Source: Nevskia sp. (GTDB taxonomy: Bacteria; Pseudomonadota; Gammaproteobacteria; Nevskiales; Nevskiaceae). From it: a stretch of 52,887 nucleotides of DNA. This document shows positions 43,710 through 52,887 of the stretch, piece after piece. The stretch covers positions 1-52,887 of the forward strand of contig NZ_JAKFUM010000016.1 in the NCBI RefSeq assembly GCF_021732705.1, given 5' to 3'. The first letter of the stretch is position 1, and each line of letters starts with the position of its first letter. A model generated the notes under the pieces. The model was not told the DNA's origin. It was given only the letters and a program-made list of their open reading frames with translations, and searched no databases. Both the position numbers and the translations under genes were made by a program.

Positions 43710-46700
43710 CGTCGGACTCCTTCGCTTCGACCTGATCTTCCGGCAGGCGCATGCCCGACGGCACGATGCCGTACGAGCGGAAGCTGGCGCTGATCACGGC
43801 CGGATCGATGTACGAATCGCTGACGTTATTGGAGTTCTGCGCCGAGCCCGTCCCCGCCGCGATCTCGGCATTGAAGCCGCCCTCGCCGCCGATCCGCAAC
43901 AGGCGGCCTTCCGCGGTGCGCGCGCGGATGAACGCCGGCCGGCGCGTCGCGCTGATGGCGTCGACGAACTGCGTGTCGGTGCCGGTGATTCGGAGCGACT
44001 GACCGGCACCGGAGCCGCGCCGGCCGATGCCGCCGTTGCCGGCCGAGAAGCGCCCGGTGGTGTTGAACACCTCCGACACGCCGCCTTGCAGGATGTCGCC
44101 GTTCAGCACGTTGACGTAGGTGGAGAAGTTGCGTGCATCGAGACCGGCCAGGGTCAGCGTGATCGTGTTGACGATGCTGAAGTCGCCGCGCGAGACGAAG
44201 TTCATCAGCGTGCCGATCTCGTTCGGGTTGCGCTGGGCATCCGTCCCCAGGGTCACGGCGCCGCGCGACTCGCCGGTCAGCACATCGGCCAGGATGCGGC
44301 CGTTGACGCCTTCGACGATGGTGCCGGCCGAGTTCAAGGTCACCGTGCCGTTGGCGACCGTCACCGGGCGACCGGCACTCAGCGTGCCGTCGATCCGGAT
44401 GCCGCCGGCGGTCGTCGTCACGCCGAGATTGCCGGTGCCGCTGTCGACGATCGCACCATCGGCCACGGTCAGATCGCGGGCATTGCTGATCGCGAAGCCG
44501 TTGCTGCTGAACGAGCCGAGGTTGGCGATCTGGTTCGCGCCGAGCAGCGACACGCTGCCGGTGGCACTGCCGGTCAAGGTGCCGGCGGTGATCACCGCCC
44601 CCGCCGCTTCGGTGATGTTGCCGCCGGCATTCAGGGTCACCGTGCCGGTGCCGCTGTTCACCGCGGCATTGATCAGCACATTGCCGGCGCTGGCCGCCAG
44701 CCGCGTGTTGCCGGACGTGGTCACGGCACCGCCGACGGTCAGATCGCCGGCGGTCGAGGTCACCGACACGCCACCGCTGCCCGCCGTGCCGCTGATCGAC
44801 GCGCCGTTGGCTTCGGTGATGTTGACGCTGCCGGTGCCGGTCGACGTGAACGCGATGCGGCTGGCGTCGGTCACGATCGGCGCGTTGCCGGTGCCGACCG
44901 AACCGTTGGCGCCGCCGGCATTCAGCGTCACCAGATTGCCGCTGACCGTGCCGCCGGTACGGGCCAGGTTGCCCGCGGTCGCGGTCAGCGTGGTGTCGCC
45001 GGTGGTCGCGACATTGCCGGTCACGGTCAGATCACCGGTCGTCGTGGCGACGCTGATCGCACCGCTGCCAGTGCTGCCGCTGATCGCCGCGCCGTTGGCT
45101 TCGGCGATGTTGACGCTGCCGCTGCCGGTGCCGGTGAACGCGATCGTCGTCGCGTTGGTCTGGATCGCTGCACCCGGCGCGCCGATGGCGCCGTTGGTGC
45201 CGCCGGCGGTCAGCGTCACCGCATTGCCGATGACCGTGCCGGCCGCGCGCAGCACGCTGCCCGCATTCGCCGCCAGCGCAACGTTGCCGGTGGTGGCGAT
45301 GTCGCCGCCTACCGACAGGTTGCCGGTGGTCGAAGTCAGCGCGATGTTGCCGCTGCCCGTCGAGCCGCTGATCGTCGCGCCGTTGGCTTCGGTGATGTTG
45401 ACGCTGCCGCTGCCAGTGCCGGTGAAGGCGATGGTGCCGGCATCGGTCAGGATTGCGGCACCCGGTGCGCCGATCGACCCGTTGGCGCCACCGGCGGTCA
45501 AGGTCACGGTACCGCCGCTGACCGTGCCCGCCGTTCTCAGGATGCTGCCGGCGTTCGCGGTCAGCGAAGTGTTGCCGGTGGTAGCGACGTTGCCGCCGAT
45601 GGTCAGGTTGCCGGTGGTCGAGTTGACCGTGATCGCGCCGCTGCCGGTCGAGCCGCTGATCGACGCGCCATTGGCTTCCGTGATGGTGACGCTGCCACTG
45701 CCGGTACCGGTGAACGCGATGGTCGTCGCATCGGTCAGGATCGCCGCGCCCGGTGCGCCGATCGCGCCATTGGTGCCGCCGGCATTCAACGTCACCGTGC
45801 CGCCGCTGACCGTGCCTGCCGTCCGCAGGATGCTGCCGGCATTGGCGGTCAAGGTGGTGTTGCCGGTGGTGGCGATGTTGCCGCCGATGGTCAGATTGCC
45901 GGTGGTCGACGCGATATTGATCGCGCCGCTGCCGGTCGACGCACTGACTGTCGCGCCGTTCGCTTCGGTGACGTTGATGCTGCCGCTGCCGGTACCGGTC
46001 AGCGCGAGCGTGGTGGCGTCGGTCAGCACCGGCGCACCCGCCGCGCCGATGCTGCCGTTGGCGCCACCAGCCGCCAGCGTGACCGCGTTGCCGCTGACCG
46101 TGCCGGCGCTGCGCAGGATGCTGCCGTTGCTCGCCGTCAGCGCGGTGTTGCCGGTGGTCGCGATGTTGCCCGCGACGGTCAGATTGCCGAGCGTTTCGGT
46201 GACGGCGATGGTGCCGCCGCCGCTGGTGCCGGCCACGGAGACCCCGCCGGCCAGCGCGTTGCTGATCGCGACATTGTTGCTGCCGTTCGCGAACGTGATG
46301 GCGGCGACCTGGGTCTCGATCGCGTCGGCGCTGCCGATGCCGCTCGCAGCCGTTGCCGACAGTGCGCCGGCGCTGACGTTGACCGTCGCGCCGTTGCCGT
46401 CGACGATCGCGGCCGCCGAATTCAGCACCACGTCATTGCCGGCGGCGGTCAGGCTGCCGATCACCAGATCGCCGGCGCCGATCGTGCGCAGGCTCAGATC
46501 GTCGTCGGCGTCATTGCCGCCCGCCGTCGCTGCCGTGACGGTCAACGCGCCGCCGGTGTTGCTGATCGCGATGGCGCCATCCGCGGTCACGGCACTGGCC
46601 ACGGTCAGGGCCTGATTGCCGGTCTGATCGAAGCTGATCGTGCCGAGCCCGGTCGCCACGTTCGACACCGTCACCGCGCCGGTGGCGAGGCTGTCCAGAT

Positions 46701-49700
46701 CGATGTTGCCGTTGGTGCTGGTTGCGCCGATCGCGGAGCCGGTGAGGTCGAGCGCGCCGTTGGCGTCGTTGCCGATGCCGCTGCCGGCGACCAGGGCGAT
46801 GGTGCCGGCCACGACATCGGCCTCGGCGTCGGTGTCCGCCGCGGTGATCGCGCCTGCGGCGTTCAGTGTCGCGGTGGTGCCGCTGACCAGGTCGACGACG
46901 ATGTTGCCCGCCGTGGTGGTCAGGGTCACGCCGCCGCCGGTGGCGGCGACATCCGTCGCGGTCAGGGTGCCACCCGAGTTCACGGCGATGCTGCCGTTGA
47001 CCGTGTCGACATCGGTCAGGGTGATGGCGTCGGCTTCATTGACGACGATGCCGCCGGTGCCGGTGACACTGGCATCGAGCGATGCGACCGCCGTGCTCAG
47101 GCTGATGCCGTTGGCGGCGGTCGCCGTCAGGCTGGTGCCGCTGACCACGCCCGAGGTGCTGGTGATCGCGCCGTTCTGCGCCGTCAGCGTGGTGCTCGTG
47201 CCGCTGACGTTGCCGGCCAGGGTCAGGTCGCCCGCAGTCGTGGTCAGCGTGGTGCTGGCACCGCCATTGACCGGACCGGTCACGGTCAGCGCCTGCGCAT
47301 TGGTCAGGCTCAGGCCCGCCGCCGTGAAGGCGCCGAGCGTGGTGATCGCGTTTGCCTGCGTCAGCGTCGTGCTGCCGGTCGACGAGCCGCTCAAGGTGCC
47401 CGCCGTGATCACGCCACCGGTCTGGCTGATGCTGCCGGCGGCGTTCAGGGCCGTCGCGGTGCCGCTGACATTGCCGTTCAGCACCAGATTGCCGCTGGTG
47501 GTGGTCAGCGCCGTGCTGGCACCGCCGTCGACAGGACCGGTCACCGTCAGGGTCTGGGCATTGCTCAGGGCCAGCCCATTGGCGGTGAATGCACCGAGCG
47601 TGGTGATGGCGTTCGCCTGCGTCAGCGTGGTGCTGCCGGTGGACGATCCGGTCAGCGTGCCAGCGCTCAGCACGCCAGCGCTTTGCGCGATGTTCGCCCC
47701 GGACTGCAGGTCCACCGTCGTGCCGCTGACGTTGGCGGCCAGGTTCAGATCCCCGGCGGCGTCCAGCGCGATCGCGTCGCCGGTCAGCGCGCTGTTGATC
47801 TGCAACGCACCGGCCGTCGTCGTCAGGCTGATGTCGCCCGCCCCGCCGCCGATGGTCAGCGGACCGGTCACGACCAGCGCCTGGGCATTGCTCAGGCTCA
47901 GGTTCGCCGCGGTCACCGCACCGAGCGCGTCGATCCGATTTGCGCCATTCAGCGTGGTGTCGCCCACCGAACTGAGCGACAGCGTGCCGGCATCGACGAT
48001 TCCGGTCGTCTGGCTGATCGTGCCACCGGAGGTCAGGCTCACCGTGTTGCCGGTGATGGCGCCGGTCAGGCCGAGATCGGCCGCGGAGCTCAGCGCCACG
48101 TCGTCGCCGGTCAGCGGGCCGTTGATCGCCAGGGTTCCGGCGGTCGTCGTCAGGCTGATGTCGCCGGCCCCACCACCGATGACCAGCGGGCCGTTCACCG
48201 CCAGCGTCTGGGCATTGGTCAGGCTCAGGTTGGCTGCCGTCACCGCGCCCAGCGTGTCGATCAGGTTGGCGCCGTTCAGGGTGGTGTCGCCGCCCGAGCT
48301 GATCGTCAGCAAGCCGGTGTCGAGCACGCCCACCGACTGCGTGATCGCGCCGGCCGACTGCAGATCCAGTGTGTTGGACGTGATGTTGTTCGCGATGTCG
48401 AGTGCGGTTGCGGAGGCCAGCGCGATGTCGTCGCCGGTCAGCGCGGTATTGACTGCCAGCGTGCCGGCAGTGGCCTGCAACGTGATGTCGCCATTGCCGC
48501 CGCCGATGTTCAGCGGGCCATTGACGGCCAGCGACTGGGCGTTGCTGACCACCAGATTGGCCGCGGTGACGGCGCCGAGCGCGTCGATCAGGTTGTTGCC
48601 GTCCAGCGTGGCATCGCCGGTCGCGGTGATCGTCAGCGTGCCGGTGTCGATGACACCGGATGCGCCTTCGCTGACGGCACCGGCCGCGCTCAGCGTGGTG
48701 GTGACCGCGGTCACGACATTGTTGATCGCCAGATCACCGGCCGTTGTCGTCAGTGCGACGTTAGCCGTGGCGGTGACGGCGCCATCGACGCTCAGCGCCT
48801 GCGCGTTGCTCAGACTCAGGCTCGTCGCCGTGAAATTGCCGAGCGAGCCGATCAGGTTGGCGTTGTTCAGGGTCGTCGCGCCGCCCGAGCTGCCGCTCAG
48901 CGTGCCTGCGGCAATGGTGGTGCCTGCACCCTGCGTGATCGTGCCGCCAGCCGTCACACTGGCCAGCCCCGGCGTGCTGACGTTGCCGAGCAACAGATCA
49001 CCGACATCGGCCAACGTGATCGCGCTGCCGCTCGCCGACACGGCGCCGCCGAAGTTGTTGCCGACATTGCCGAGGGTGACGGCATTCGCGCCGGCGTTCA
49101 GCGTCGTGCTGCCGGCAATGCTGACCGGCCCGGTCTGCGTGATGGTGCCCCCGGCCGTCAACGCGAAGTTGCCGTTCGCGACATCGACATCCATCAGGCT
49201 GACCGCATTCGCTTCGTCGATGCCGATGCTGCCGGCGCCGGTCACGGCGAGATCAAGACTCCCGACGTTGGTATCGAGGTCGATGCCGGTGACGGCATCG
49301 GCCGTCAGCAAGCCAGCCGTGACGTTGGTCGTCGCGCCATTGCCGTCGGTGATCGCACGCCCCGCCGACAAACTGACATTGGCCCCGCTGATGGCACCGG
49401 CAACGAGGTCGCTGGCAGCACCGTTCGCGGTCAGGCTGGCATTGCCGCCGGTTGCCGCGACGCTGGTTGCAGTCAGCGTGCCGCCAGCCGCGATCGTGAT
49501 GCCACCGTTCGCCGTCGTGGCGCTGGTGACGGTCAAGGCGTCGGCTTCGTTGATGGCGATGCTGCCGGCGCCGGTGACGTTGGCTGTCAGCGTCGCGATC
49601 GCGGTGTCGAGCGTGATGCCGCTGGCGGCCGTCGCGTTCAAGTTCGCCACGGTGATGTCGGTGCCGGCCACGGTGTTGGCGATGGCGCCGCCGGTCGTCA

Positions 49701-52700
49701 GGCTCAGGTTCGCGCTGTTCGCCGGGCTGACCGCGCCTCGCACGGTGATCGTGCCGCTGCCGGCATTGCCGATCGCAAGCGTGCCAGCGGTGATCCGATC
49801 GAGTTCGGCATCGGTCAGGCTCAGCTCGCCCACCGTTTCAGCGCCCAGCGAAATCGCCGTGCCATTCGTCGATTGACGAATCGTGGCCGTGCCGGCACCG
49901 GCGTTGACCGAGCCCGCGCCGATGTCGATGGCGTCCGCCACCAGCGTCACGCCCGTGCCGCTGACCACGGTCGTGGCGATGCTGCCCGTGGCTCCGGTCG
50001 AGGTCAGCGAAACCGAGCCGCCGGTCGCGGCAACATCGACGGCCGCCAACGCGCCTGCTGCCGTGATCGCAATCGAGCCATTCGCCGTGTCGACGTCGGT
50101 CAAGGTGATCGCGTCGGCTTCGTCGATCGTCAGGCTGCCGGCACCGGTCACGCTGGCGTCCAGGCTCGCAATCGCCGTGTCGAGATCGATCCCGGTTGCC
50201 GCGGTTGCCGTCAGGCCGTCCGCGGTGACGTTGGTCACCCCGGCATTGGCATCGGTGATCGAGCCCGCCACCGCAACGAGGACCACGTCACCGGTGGTGC
50301 CGGCGTTGATGCTGCCGACACCGAGGTTGCCGGTGGTTGCGGTCAGGCTGATGTCGTTCGCATCACTGTCGGTCAGCGAAGCGACGCTGGTCGCCGTCAG
50401 CGCTCCACCGGCCGAGATCGTGATTGCGCCGTTCGCCGTCGTGGCCGTGGTGACGGTCAGTGCGTTCGTTTCGTTGATGTCGATACTGCCGGCGCCAGTC
50501 GTTGCCGCGACGAGGCTGGCGATGGTGGTGTCAAGGTCGATGCCCGTCGCGGCGTTCGCCGTCAGCACATCGGCGGTGACGTTGGTCGCAGCGCCGTTGG
50601 CGTCCGTGATGGCGCCGGTGGTGGCGCTCAGGTTGACGTCGCCAGCCGTTCCCGCGTTGACCACATCGATGCTCAGGTTGCCCGTCATCGCCGTCAGCGT
50701 GATGTCGTTGGCATCGCTGTTGGTGTTCGACATGGCACTGCCGACGGTCAGCGCGCCGCCCGAGGTGATCGTGATGCTGCCGTTCGAAGCGGTTGCACTG
50801 GTCACGGTCAGTGCGTCGGCTTCGTCGATGACGATGCTGCCGATGGCTGTCGTCGTCGCATTCAGCGTGGCAATCGTGGTGTCGAGGTCGATGCCGGTAT
50901 TGCCGCTCACCGTCAGGACATCGGCGATGACATTGGTCGCCGTTCCGTTGGCATCGGTGATGGCACCGGCGTTCGCGACCAGTGCGACGTCGCCGGCCGC
51001 ACCCGCATTCACCGTGCCGACAATCAGATTGCCGGCGGCCGCCTGGAGGCTGATGTCGTTGGCGTCGCTGTCGGTCGTCGAGACGACATTGGTCGCGGTC
51101 AGCGCGCCGCCCGACCTGATCGTGATCGCGCCGTTTGCCGTGGTCGCATCGGTGACGGTCAGCGCATCCGTGTCATTGATGTCGATGCTGCCGGCAGCGG
51201 TCGTTTCCGCATCGAGGCTGGCGATCGTCGTATCGAGATCGATGCCGGTCGCCGCATCCGCAGTCAGGACGTCGGCGACGACGTTGGTCGTCGCGCCATT
51301 GCCGTCGGTGATCGCACCCGCCACCGCCGACAGCGTGACATCGCCTGCCGTGCCGGCGTTGACCGTGCCGACGACCAGATTGCCGGTCGTCGCCGTCAGG
51401 CTGATGTCGTTCGCATCATTGTTGGTGGTGGACACGGCGCTGAGGACGGTCAGCGCGCCACCGGACGTGATCGCGATGCCGCCGTTCGCCGCCATCGCGC
51501 TGGTGACCGTCAGCGCATTCGATTCGTTGATGTCGATGCTGCCGGCGCCGGTCGTCATGGCATCCAGGCTGGCAATCGTCGTGTCGAGGTCGATCCCGGT
51601 TGCTGCCAGCGCCGTCAGCACATCGGCCGTGACGTTGGTTGCCGCACCATTGGCATCGATGATCGCGCCGGTCGTGGCCGTCAGCGTGACGTCGCCTGCC
51701 GCGCCCGCATTGACGGTATCGACCGTCAGGTTGCCGGTCGTCGCCGTCAGGCGGATGTCGTTGGCGTCGCTGTCGGTCGTCGAGACGACATTGGTGGCCG
51801 TCAGTGCGCCGCCGGCAGCAATCGTGATCGCGCCGTTCGCCGTCATCGCGCTGGAAACGATCAGCGCATTCGCTTCGCTGATGTCGATGCTCCCGACACC
51901 GCTCGTGGTCGCAGCCAGGCTGGCAATGGTCGTGTCGAGGTCGATGCCGGTGGCGGCCTGCGCGATCAGGGCATCGGCAGTGACATTGGTCGTCACGCCA
52001 TTGGCATCGGAGATCGCGCCCGTCGTCGCCGTCAGGCTGACATCGCCGGCCGCGCCAGCGTTGACCGTGCCGACGCTCAGGTTGCCGGTAGCCGCCGTCA
52101 GGCTGATGTCGTTGGCATCGCTGTCGGTCGTCGAGGTGACGCTGGTCGCGGTCAGTGCACCGCCAGCCGCGATCGTGATGCCACCGTTCGCCGTCGTGGC
52201 GCTGGTGACAGTCAGGGCGTCGGCTTCGTTGATGGCGATGCTGCCGGCGCCGGTGACGCTGGCTGTCAGCGTCGCGATCGCGGTGTCGAGCGTGATGCCG
52301 CTGGCGGCCGTCGCGTTCAAGTTCGCCACGGTGATGTCGGTGCCGGCCACGGTGTTGGCGATGGCGCCGCCGGTCGTCAGGCTCAGGTTCGCGCTGTTCG
52401 CCGGGCTGACCGCGCCTCGCACGGTGATCGTGCCGCTGCCGGCATTGCCGATCGCAAGCGTGCCAGCGGTGATCCGATCGAGTTCGGCATCGGTCAGGCT
52501 CAGCTCGCCCACCGTTTCAGCGCCCAGCGAAATCGCCGTGCCATTCGTCGATTGACGAATCGTGGCCGTGCCGGCACCGGCGTTGACCGAGCCCGCGCCG
52601 ATGTCGATGGCGTCCGCCACCAGCGTCACGCCCGTGCCGCTGACCACGGTCGTGGCGATGCTGCCCGTGGCTCCGGTCGAGGTCAGCGAAACCGAGCCGC

Positions 52701-52887
52701 CGGTCGCGGCAACATCGACGGCCGCCAACGCGCCTGCTGCCGTGATCGCAATCGAGCCATTCGCCGTGTCGACGTCGGTCAAGGTGATCGCGTCGGCTTC
52801 GTCGATCGTCAGGCTGCCGGCACCGGTCACGCTGGCGTCCAGGCTCGCAATCGCCGTGTCGAGATCGATCCCGGTTGCCGCGGTTGC
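43702..52887 (-). CDS. Giant repetitive beta-strand surface protein (5' truncated)
   Basis: An uninterrupted frame of more than 3,060 codons that runs off the right edge; the start, signal peptide and any TPS or S-layer anchor are outside. The visible protein is rich in Gly, Ala, Thr, Ser, Asn, Asp and aliphatics; I noticed no cysteine or tryptophan and only one lysine, near the C-terminus. Alternating patterns such as GSIAITAAGALAAVDV and TGNLTIGGNIATTGNT suggest a right-handed beta-helix as in filamentous haemagglutinins and large adhesins. Repeat families of 96, 87, 109 and 117 residues follow one another. The last about 290 residues (43702-44580) are less repetitive and end acidic (VEAKESDDE). 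No C-terminal autotransporter barrel or type I secretion glycine repeat is seen. SapC follows with an 8-bp overlap. Adhesin or S-layer-like role inferred. Confidence 0.85.
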   Translation of the reverse strand, partial: ATAATGIDLDTAIASLDASVTGAGSLTIDEADAITLTDVDTANGSIAITAAGALAAVDVAATGGSVSLTSTGATGSIATTVVSGTGVTLVADAIDIGAGSVNAGAGTATIRQSTNGTAISLGAETVGELSLTDAELDRITAGTLAIGNAGSGTITVRGAVSPANSANLSLTTGGAIANTVAGTDITVANLNATAASGITLDTAIATLTASVTGAGSIAINEADALTVTSATTANGGITIAAGGALTATSVTSTTDSDANDISLTAATGNLSVGTVNAGAAGDVSLTATTGAISDANGVTTNVTADALIAQAATGIDLDTTIASLAATTSGVGSIDISEANALIVSSAMTANGAITIAAGGALTATNVVSTTDSDANDIRLTATTGNLTVDTVNAGAAGDVTLTATTGAIIDANGAATNVTADVLTALAATGIDLDTTIASLDAMTTGAGSIDINESNALTVTSAMAANGGIAITSGGALTVLSAVSTTNNDANDISLTATTGNLVVGTVNAGTAGDVTLSAVAGAITDGNGATTNVVADVLTADAATGIDLDTTIASLDAETTAAGSIDINDTDALTVTDATTANGAITIRSGGALTATNVVSTTDSDANDISLQAAAGNLIVGTVNAGAAGDVALVANAGAITDANGTATNVIADVLTVSGNTGIDLDTTIATLNATTTAIGSIVIDEADALTVTSATASNGSITITSGGALTVGSAMSNTNSDANDITLTAMTGNLSIDVVNAGTAGDVNLSATTGAITDANGAATNVTADVLTANAATGIDLDTTIASLVAATTGAGSIDINETNALTVTTATTANGAITISAGGALTATSVASLTDSDANDISLTATTGNLGVGSINAGTTGDVVLVAVAGSITDANAGVTNVTADGLTATAATGIDLDTAIASLDASVTGAGSLTIDEADAITLTDVDTANGSIAITAAGALAAVDVAATGGSVSLTSTGATGSIATTVVSGTGVTLVADAIDIGAGSVNAGAGTATIRQSTNGTAISLGAETVGELSLTDAELDRITAGTLAIGNAGSGTITVRGAVSPANSANLSLTTGGAIANTVAGTDITVANLNATAASGITLDTAIATLTANVTGAGSIAINEADALTVTSATTANGGITIAAGGTLTATSVAATGGNASLTANGAASDLVAGAISGANVSLSAGRAITDGNGATTNVTAGLLTADAVTGIDLDTNVGSLDLAVTGAGSIGIDEANAVSLMDVDVANGNFALTAGGTITQTGPVSIAGSTTLNAGANAVTLGNVGNNFGGAVSASGSAITLADVGDLLLGNVSTPGLASVTAGGTITQGAGTTIAAGTLSGSSGGATTLNNANLIGSLGNFTATSLSLSNAQALSVDGAVTATANVALTTTAGDLAINNVVTAVTTTLSAAGAVSEGASGVIDTGTLTITATGDATLDGNNLIDALGAVTAANLVVSNAQSLAVNGPLNIGGGNGDITLQATAGTLAVNTALTGDDIALASATALDIANNITSNTLDLQSAGAITQSVGVLDTGLLTISSGGDTTLNGANLIDTLGAVTAANLSLTNAQTLAVNGPLVIGGGAGDISLTTTAGTLAINGPLTGDDVALSSAADLGLTGAITGNTVSLTSGGTISQTTGIVDAGTLSLSSVGDTTLNGANRIDALGAVTAANLSLSNAQALVVTGPLTIGGGAGDISLTTTAGALQINSALTGDAIALDAAGDLNLAANVSGTTVDLQSGANIAQSAGVLSAGTLTGSSTGSTTLTQANAITTLGAFTANGLALSNAQTLTVTGPVDGGASTALTTTSGNLVLNGNVSGTATALNAAGSISQTGGVITAGTLSGSSTGSTTLTQANAITTLGAFTAAGLSLTNAQALTVTGPVNGGASTTLTTTAGDLTLAGNVSGTSTTLTAQNGAITSTSGVVSGTSLTATAANGISLSTAVASLDASVTGTGGIVVNEADAITLTDVDTVNGSIAVNSGGTLTATDVAATGGGVTLTTTAGNIVVDLVSGTTATLNAAGAITAADTDAEADVVAGTIALVAGSGIGNDANGALDLTGSAIGATSTNGNIDLDSLATGAVTVSNVATGLGTISFDQTGNQALTVASAVTADGAIAISNTGGALTVTAATAGGNDADDDLSLRTIGAGDLVIGSLTAAGNDVVLNSAAAIVDGNGATVNVSAGALSATAASGIGSADAIETQVAAITFANGSNNVAISNALAGGVSVAGTSGGGTIAVTETLGNLTVAGNIATTGNTALTASNGSILRSAGTVSGNAVTLAAGGANGSIGAAGAPVLTDATTLALTGTGSGSINVTEANGATVSASTGSGAINIASTTGNLTIGGNIATTGNTTLTANAGSILRTAGTVSGGTVTLNAGGTNGAIGAPGAAILTDATTIAFTGTGSGSVTITEANGASISGSTGSGAITVNSTTGNLTIGGNVATTGNTSLTANAGSILRTAGTVSGGTVTLTAGGANGSIGAPGAAILTDAGTIAFTGTGSGSVNITEANGATISGSTGSGNIALTSTTGNLSVGGDIATTGNVALAANAGSVLRAAGTVIGNAVTLTAGGTNGAIGAPGAAIQTNATTIAFTGTGSGSVNIAEANGAAISGSTGSGAISVATTTGDLTVTGNVATTGDTTLTATAGNLARTGGTVSGNLVTLNAGGANGSVGTGNAPIVTDASRIAFTSTGTGSVNITEANGASISGTAGSGGVSVTSTAGDLTVGGAVTTSGNTRLAASAGNVLINAAVNSGTGTVTLNAGGNITEAAGAVITAGTLTGSATGSVSLLGANQIANLGSFSSNGFAISNARDLTVADGAIVDSGTGNLGVTTTAGGIRIDGTLSAGRPVTVANGTVTLNSAGTIVEGVNGRILADVLTGESRGAVTLGTDAQRNPNEIGTLMNFVSRGDFSIVNTITLTLAGLDARNFSTYVNVLNGDILQGGVSEVFNTTGRFSAGNGGIGRRGSGAGQSLRITGTDTQFVDAISATRRPAFIRARTAEGRLLRIGGEGGFNAEIAAGTGSAQNSNNVSDSYIDPAVISASFRSYGIVPSGMRLPEDQVEAKESDDE
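44760..46200 (-). repeat. 288-bp repeat array (five copies)
   Basis: The same short coding motif (ANGA region, read CGCCGTTGG on the plus strand with one variant) recurs at 44802, 45090, 45378, 45666 and 45954, exactly 288 bp apart. Each unit encodes 96 residues with NITEANGA, GSGAI, TGNL, ATTGNT, GTVSG and GAPGAAI segments. Limits are approximate. Confidence 0.85.
47150..47680 (-). repeat. 261-bp repeat (two copies)
   Basis: GAGCGTGGTGAT and its following bases recur at 47335 and 47596, 261 bp apart; the units encode 87 residues with STGSTTLTQANAITTLGAF and LTVTGPV. Limits are approximate. Confidence 0.75.
47700..48690 (-). repeat. 327-bp repeat array (three copies)
   Basis: Matching GATCxGxTT motifs at 47932, 48259 and 48586, 327 bp apart. 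Units encode 109 residues with TTLNGANxIDxLGAVTAANL and GGGxGDI segments. Limits are approximate. Confidence 0.8.
49482..50208 (-). repeat. Copy 1 of a near-identical block
   Basis: About 727 bp that recur at 52161-52887 with an offset of exactly 2,679 bp and only a few substitutions (for example GACGGTCAAGGCG against GACAGTCAGGGCG near 49530). The block encodes GSLTIDEADAITLTDVD through SGITLDTAIATLTA. Confidence 0.9.
50209..52160 (-). repeat. 351-bp repeat array (about five and a half copies)
   Basis: ATGTCGTT-type motifs at 50351, 50702, 51053, 51404, 51755 and 52106 are exactly 351 bp apart. Each unit encodes 117 residues with NAGAAGDV, TNVTADVL, TGIDLDTTIASL, GSIDI and DSDANDISLTA segments. 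Units differ at scattered bases, so they are not freshly copied. Confidence 0.9.
52161..52887 (-). repeat. Copy 2 of the near-identical block (runs off the window)
   Basis: Second copy of 49482-50208, 2,679 bp away. It reaches the right edge while still matching, so the full duplicated length is unknown and the 351-bp array may itself be repeated beyond the window. Confidence 0.9.

Noticed and set aside
44120-52555. Three long open frames (831, 1,078 and 890 codons) on the plus strand opposite the giant gene
   Set aside because: They are mirror frames of a GC-rich repetitive gene, rich in Ala/Val/Pro/Ser without any recognisable domain or ribosome binding site, and they share the repeat periods of the minus-strand gene.
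43702-52887. CRISPR array or tandem satellite DNA
   Set aside because: Repeats are 261-351 bp, all multiples of three, and lie in one uninterrupted reading frame, so they are protein-coding.

Overview
The window is 52.9 kb of GC-rich, gene-dense chromosomal DNA from a gammaproteobacterium. The block infC-rpmI-rplT-pheS-pheT-ihfA-merR followed by tRNA-Pro, the small 4.5S-type SRP RNA, ppsR/ppsA, and a TonB receptor of the Xanthomonas-Caulobacter type all fit. The lineage may be near the Lysobacterales (Xanthomonadales) or Nevskiales/Solimonadaceae; that placement is inference from gene content. I see no transposase, integrase, phage gene, CRISPR array or rRNA.

Layout. 1-4760: the end of an ArnT-like membrane glycosyltransferase, an SRP RNA gene (minus strand) hidden in an apparently non-coding gap, a phosphomannomutase and an LtaS/EptA-like sulfatase-fold transferase (envelope polysaccharide theme). 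4807-9430 (minus): rhodanese, serine acetyltransferase, XRE regulator, family 2A encapsulin shell and cysteine desulfurase with a long cargo-loading N-terminus, i.e. a sulfur-handling nanocompartment operon. 9576-13040: cytochrome b561, DUF1249, phosphoglucomutase and a SnoaL-like protein. 13083-20084 (minus): MFS carrier, purple acid phosphatase, TonB receptor and Tat-exported PhoD with a possible Pho box, read as an organophosphate-scavenging cluster. 20198-24460: PpsR, a divergent SMR exporter, PpsA and RNase T2.

24480-28001 (minus): a three-gene signalling operon of a stand-alone receiver, a receiver with degenerate GGDEF and EAL domains, and a histidine kinase whose membrane domain carries the residue pattern of the ethylene-binding domain of plant ETR1. 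28341-31586: EamA transporter, UvrB, tRNA-Val. 31815-38176: methyltransferase, then the translation block infC (ATC start)-rpmI-rplT-terminator/attenuator-pheST-ihfA-merR and tRNA-Pro. 38240-41754 (minus): nitronate monooxygenase-like enzyme, PadR regulator and acyl-CoA dehydrogenase behind a strongly palindromic promoter.

41803-52887 (minus): an overlapping three-gene unit made of a giant repetitive beta-strand surface protein (more than 3,060 codons, 5' end outside the window), a SapC-family protein and a secreted protein of unknown function. The giant gene has nested repeats of 288, 261, 327 and 351 bp, and a block of about 0.73 kb duplicated 2,679 bp apart that runs off the right edge.

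The strongest candidates for new biology are the ethylene-receptor-like kinase operon, the giant protein/SapC/secreted protein unit, and the regulator and operator candidates of the encapsulin operon. The encapsulin family itself is already described.
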